Of a DNA stretch of 45,897 nucleotides, positions 42,561-45,897 are shown piece by piece. The notes beneath the pieces were generated by a model. It had not been told where the DNA came from, did no database searches, and saw only the letters and a program-made list of their open reading frames with translations. The stretch is from Nostoc sp. GT001 (GTDB lineage: Bacteria; Cyanobacteriota; Cyanobacteriia; Cyanobacteriales; Nostocaceae): the NCBI RefSeq assembly GCF_030382115.1, contig NZ_JAUDRJ010000003.1:4083484-4129380 (forward strand), in the 5' to 3' direction. Within the stretch, counting starts at the first letter, position 1. Every line of letters begins with the position of its first letter. A program made the position numbers and the translations under genes.

Positions 42561-44558
42561 ATGACTATAGATGAACTAGTATTGCTACTAAAAGCCAGTC
42601 AAGCAACCGGTTTAACGACGCTCCAAGAATTGATATTGCGTTCTTCATGGGAAGGAAAAACCTACACTAATATAGCGAGTGAAGCGCACTACGGCGAGGA
42701 ACGTGTCAAGAAAACTGCTGCTCATTTATGGCAAGTACTGAGTAATTTTTGCAAAGAACCAATACATAAATCCAACTTTCGCCAGACTCTAGAAAATCAC
42801 CCTTTTAGCGAAGCACATCAGCAGTTAATTAAGGAATTCAACCGAGCCGCCACAGCGATATCCTTAGAATTTCCTACTGGCCCAGTATCTCTTAATTCCA
42901 GATTTTACATCCCTCGCCCGCCAATTGAAGAACTCGCTTACGCAGAAATGGCTGAACCTGGGAGTGTAATTTGCATCAAAGCGCCCAAAAAGATGGGAAA
43001 AAGCTCTTTGATTCTCCGGTTGCTTGCACACGCTAATAAACAAGGCTTTCGCACCGTAACTTTGGACTTTCAGCAAGCAGACAAAGCAGTATTTGCCAGT
43101 TTGGATAAATTTTTGCGCTGGTTCTGTGCCAATGTTAGTCGGGAGTTACAGCTAGAACCAAAACTCAATGATTATTGGGATGAAGATATGGGTAGCAAAG
43201 TCAGCTGCTCTATCTATTTCCAAAAATATTTACTGTCTGCGCTCTCAAGTCCCTTGGTTTTAGTATTAAATGAGGTGGATTGGGTATTTGAGTATCAGGA
43301 AATTACTGGAGAATTGCTACCATTAGTGCGATCGTGGCATGAACAAGCCAAAAGGGTAGAAATTTGGCAAAAATTACGTCTGGTTCTGGTTTATTCAACA
43401 GAAATTCTTGTTCCCATAAAACTGACTCAATCGCCATTTAATATTGGTTTGACAATTAATTTACCTCCTTTTACGAAAGAGCAGGTGCAGGATTTAGCAC
43501 AACGTCATGGCTTGGATTGGACAGATGGTAAAGATGCCGATAGTTTGATGGCAATGGTGGGAGGAAATCCTTATTTGGTGCGATTGGCATTGTATCACCT
43601 TGTGGGTAAAGGCGGATTAAAAGGGGATTTAGGGCAATTATTGCAACAAGCACCCACAGAAGCCGGAATCTATAACCAGTGTCTAAGGCAGTATTTACTA
43701 GTACTTCGAGATGAGCCAGAATTGGAAGATGCTTTTTATGAAGTGATTAATACTACAAATTATGTAAAATTAGAGCCAAGATTGGCATATAAATTACAAA
43801 GTATAGGGCTAATTAATTTAGAAGGCGATCGCAGTACTCCTGCGTGTGAATTATATCGGTTATATTTCCAACAATATCTCAAAAAAAGTGAGCATTTCCA
43901 CAATATTCATGTTGAAAGGTTGAGGCAAGAAAATCAACAGTTTCTCTTCCTCTCTAGTTTAGATGAACTAACTCAATTAGTTAATCGCCGCTACTTTGAA
44001 AGCTACCTACAAATTGAGTGGCAAAATTTCGCTAGTCAAAACACTCCAACATCACTGATTTTGTGCGATATCGACTATTTTAAAATTTATAATAAAACTT
44101 ATGGTAGAGCGGCGGGAGATGAGTGTTTACGACAAATCGCTAATACTATCTGTAACAGCATTAAAGACTCACTAACTCATAGCAGTTTCTCATATAGTAG
44201 GAATATCAATTGTTCTACCAGTAGTGCTTTTGTGAGTTCCCAAAGAGGAGATTTTCGAGACGAAAGCAGTAGAGTATTAGTGGCTCGTTATGGTGGTGAA
44301 GAATTTGCCATTCTTGCTCAAATAGATGTTACTGCTGCAATGGATATTGCCGAATATATTCGAGAGCAAGTAAAAGTTTTAGAGATTAAATGTGAGTATC
44401 CTAGCATTGGTGGTTTACCTGCTGCTGTTTTAACCGTCAGCTTAGGTGTGGCTAGCGTGATTCCGGCAATAGGAACTGAACCTGCTACTTTAGTTAATGC
44501 TGCTGAAGAAGCACTCAATCAAGCCAAAAGAAAAGGACGCGATCGCGTTGTAGTTTAA
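42561..44558 (+). CDS. HTH - AAA_35 ATPase - GGDEF diguanylate cyclase fusion
   Basis: 665 residues. About 1-75 form a helix-turn-helix domain (LTTLQELILRSSWEGKTYTN) of the kind placed before vWA-MoxR-associated or AAA-like proteins in cyanobacteria. Residues about 110-440 are an AAA-like (AAA_35) domain: FYIPRPPIEELAYAEMAEPG, P-loop KAPKKMGKSSL (about 140-150) and Walker B LVLVLNEVDWVFE (about 232-244). Residues about 466-665 are GGDEF: DELTQLVNRRYF, LCDIDYFKIYN, and active-site RYGGEEF (578-582). The RxxD product-inhibition site is absent (SSRVLVARYGGEEF). A Ser-rich insert (about 538-570) interrupts the domain. It should make cyclic di-GMP under control of the ATPase module; the signal is unknown. 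Confidence 0.88.
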   Translation: MTIDELVLLLKASQATGLTTLQELILRSSWEGKTYTNIASEAHYGEERVKKTAAHLWQVLSNFCKEPIHKSNFRQTLENHPFSEAHQQLIKEFNRAATAISLEFPTGPVSLNSRFYIPRPPIEELAYAEMAEPGSVICIKAPKKMGKSSLILRLLAHANKQGFRTVTLDFQQADKAVFASLDKFLRWFCANVSRELQLEPKLNDYWDEDMGSKVSCSIYFQKYLLSALSSPLVLVLNEVDWVFEYQEITGELLPLVRSWHEQAKRVEIWQKLRLVLVYSTEILVPIKLTQSPFNIGLTINLPPFTKEQVQDLAQRHGLDWTDGKDADSLMAMVGGNPYLVRLALYHLVGKGGLKGDLGQLLQQAPTEAGIYNQCLRQYLLVLRDEPELEDAFYEVINTTNYVKLEPRLAYKLQSIGLINLEGDRSTPACELYRLYFQQYLKKSEHFHNIHVERLRQENQQFLFLSSLDELTQLVNRRYFESYLQIEWQNFASQNTPTSLILCDIDYFKIYNKTYGRAAGDECLRQIANTICNSIKDSLTHSSFSYSRNINCSTSSAFVSSQRGDFRDESSRVLVARYGGEEFAILAQIDVTAAMDIAEYIREQVKVLEIKCEYPSIGGLPAAVLTVSLGVASVIPAIGTEPATLVNAAEEALNQAKRKGRDRVVV

Positions 44559-45024
44559 TCTAAAAATTAGAATCAATTGAAGAAGAAGTCAGAATTCAGG
44601 AGCGGAGCCGGAGACGCTCTCTACGTTCCCTGCGGGACGCTTACGCGAACGCGCAGCGTGTCGCAGACAGACGCTAAAAGCGTAGCTTGCAACTCTTACA
44701 GAGTAAGCGGACTCGCTTGCCACCAGCGCTATCAGTCGGGGATTCAGACCCGCGACTTTCTTGTTGACCAATAAATTTTCAATAAGCGTAGGGGTGCAAA
44801 AACGCCGATTATTCAGACGCTTTTTCGGTCAGAAAACATTGCTGAATTCTGACTCCTGACTCCTGAATTCTGTTCGATAAAAATAGCGATTGACAAGACT
44901 TTTTGTTGCCGATGAAGCTTCCATCACCAGCTTGGGAATAATAAATCATGCTTGAGAAATATTTGTAATAAATCTCAGCAAATTAGGTGTGTTTACTATC
45001 GGCAATTAAAGGAACAGTTTGTTA
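44559..45024. repeat. Repeat-filled gene-free stretch
   Basis: GTCAGAATTCAGGAG (44587-44601) and its complement series CTGAATTCTGACTCCTGACT (about 44843-44871) bracket a GC-rich block (44601-44760) of nested short palindromes such as CCCTGCGGG, ACGCTTACGCGAACGCGCAG and AAAAGCGTAGCTTGC. Open frames here (both strands, near 44577-44774) come from the repeat. The PEP-CTERM gene is preceded by AAGGAAC at 45010. Confidence 0.65.
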
Positions 45025-45831
45025 ATGAAAGTCAGTTCATCAGGGATTAAGCTAGGTTTTGTAGCTGTTAGTAGCAGTTGTCTTGCGGCAGTCGCGATCG
45101 CTATGAGTGGAGCAAGTGCAATTGCTGCTCAATTCATCACAATTCAAAGCACCTAAGCACATTATCAGGAACTATCGAAATTCCCAGAAATAATCCCAAT
45201 TTCAATAATAGTACCACTCGTATTGATACGGATGAAAATGGAACTTATTACCGGAATTTAGGCACTAATAATAATCCTAATTATGTTCCTGTATACCAAT
45301 CAGACTATTTACAGGTAGAAACACGCTCCGATGGAAGTCTGCATCACTTTGTTGACTTTAAAGGTATTCCAATTGTCTCGTTTGATGGTGTTTTGACATC
45401 GCTTAGTGCTTTCTGGTGGTCAATTGACTACCTTTCTTTACCAGGGACAATTGTCAGGAACCACATTTCAAGGAGTAGTTCAAGATGAATTTAATCTGAC
45501 AAAAGCTTTCTACACTGGTACTGTCACTGACCCAAACACCGGAAAGAAATATCAAGGTACTTTTGAAGTGAGTGGATATGGGGAGCGATATAGTAATCCC
45601 AATGGTAATTTAACTCCCACGGTCTTTGATTTCCAGTCTGATATCCCAGGTTTCCCAGGCGTAACATCCTTGACCATAACTAACGCTAGTTTGGCAAATC
45701 TAAGAATCATAGTACCTATAAATGAAACTTCTATTCCAGAACCCGCTAGCCTTCTCGGAACTCTGATGGTAGCTAGTTTTGGTGTCGTTCTGAAAAGAAG
45801 AAAAGACAGCGGACTTAGGAAGACGTTTTAA
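45025..45831 (+). pseudogene. PEP-CTERM sorting-domain protein with two compensating frameshifts
   Basis: Start ATG 45025 after AAGGAAC. Frame one gives a signal peptide (KLGFVAVSSSCLAAVAIAMS, SGASAIAAQ) and then stops at 45151. A missing base near 45145 moves to the next frame, which reads LSTLSGTIEIPRNNPNFNNS and VPVYQSDYLQVETRSDG. An extra base near 45403-45412 returns to frame one (SGGQLTTFLYQGQLSGTTFQ) and on to the C-terminal PEP-CTERM signal: PEPASLLGTLMVASFGVVLK then a basic RRK tail. The two shifts cancel, giving one exported protein of about 268 residues. PEP-CTERM proteins are processed by exosortase and linked to exopolysaccharide. Compensating indels in otherwise clean sequence suggest either read errors or a genuine altered segment. 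Confidence 0.68.
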
Positions 45832-45897
45832 AACTGAAAGGTTGTTGTAAAAAAGCTCACAAGGCTGAAGCTGAATTAGACCTCTTGCAAAAAGCAC

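Noticed and set aside
44577..44774. Open frames on both strands in the GC-rich block
   Set aside because: Coded entirely by repeats with nested palindromes.
44730..44775. tRNA-like fragment (GGGGATTCAGACCCGCGACT)
   Set aside because: Resembles the complement of a T-arm, but no cloverleaf can be formed around it; at most a tRNA-derived remnant in a repeat.

Overview
The window looks like chromosome of a filamentous heterocyst-forming cyanobacterium (Nostoc/Anabaena type). The palindrome GCGATCGC (HIP1) recurs throughout. Heptameric short tandem repeats of the ATGACAA type typical of Nostocales lie between genes. The left 9 kb matches, gene for gene and from memory, the heterocyst-glycolipid island hgdB-hgdC-hgdA-(three genes)-hglT of Anabaena sp. 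PCC 7120. No rRNA, tRNA, CRISPR array or prophage was seen.

Layout. 205-9085 (+): a DevB/DevC-type exporter pair without an ATPase gene, a frameshifted NAD-dependent epimerase, two GT2 glycosyltransferases around a secreted DUF2141 protein, and a GT4 glycosyltransferase; small inverted-repeat elements sit between them. 9294-17528 (-): a Uma2 nuclease-fold protein, a DUF2085 membrane protein, the arginine dihydrolase ArgZ/AgrE with an NtcA-like box upstream, a beta-helix/(Pro-Thr)n/SLH surface protein and phosphoketolase. 18012-20644 (+): a STAND-like NTPase split in two frames at an A9 tract. 20827-24504: RimM, a valine-pyruvate-type aminotransferase and glutathione-dependent formaldehyde dehydrogenase. 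24718-26232: an intact Tn5-like IS4-family element. 26683-30597 (-): a hybrid sensor kinase and a GTPase broken by two frameshifts. 30823-35733: a DUF433/DUF5615 toxin-antitoxin-like pair, a small kinase-fold protein, an AI-2E-family transporter, a PyrF-PyrE fusion and a cytochrome b-type membrane protein. 36345-40318 (+): a SIMPL-domain protein made of two near-identical halves, then an AraC regulator, a membrane protein and a NicO nickel/cobalt exporter. 40411-44558: a PAS histidine kinase lacking its phospho-acceptor histidine, divergent from an HTH-AAA-GGDEF fusion. 45025-45831: a PEP-CTERM protein with two compensating frameshifts.

Three themes stand out. First, six single-base frame breaks fall in four genes (hgdA, the STAND NTPase, the GTPase and the PEP-CTERM protein). 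They are either real decay or slippage, or base-calling errors; only raw reads can separate these. Second, several MITE-like elements are present. Two share a C-rich/G-rich hairpin core but have different termini and different flanking direct repeats, and dispersed repeats have entered reading frames (histidine kinase, RimM). Third, the best candidates for undescribed biology are the STAND-like NTPase with a slippery A9 tract in the exact -1 geometry, and the divergent pair of a His-less kinase and an AAA-diguanylate cyclase fusion. All functional names rest on motifs read by eye and on memory of families; no database search was run.
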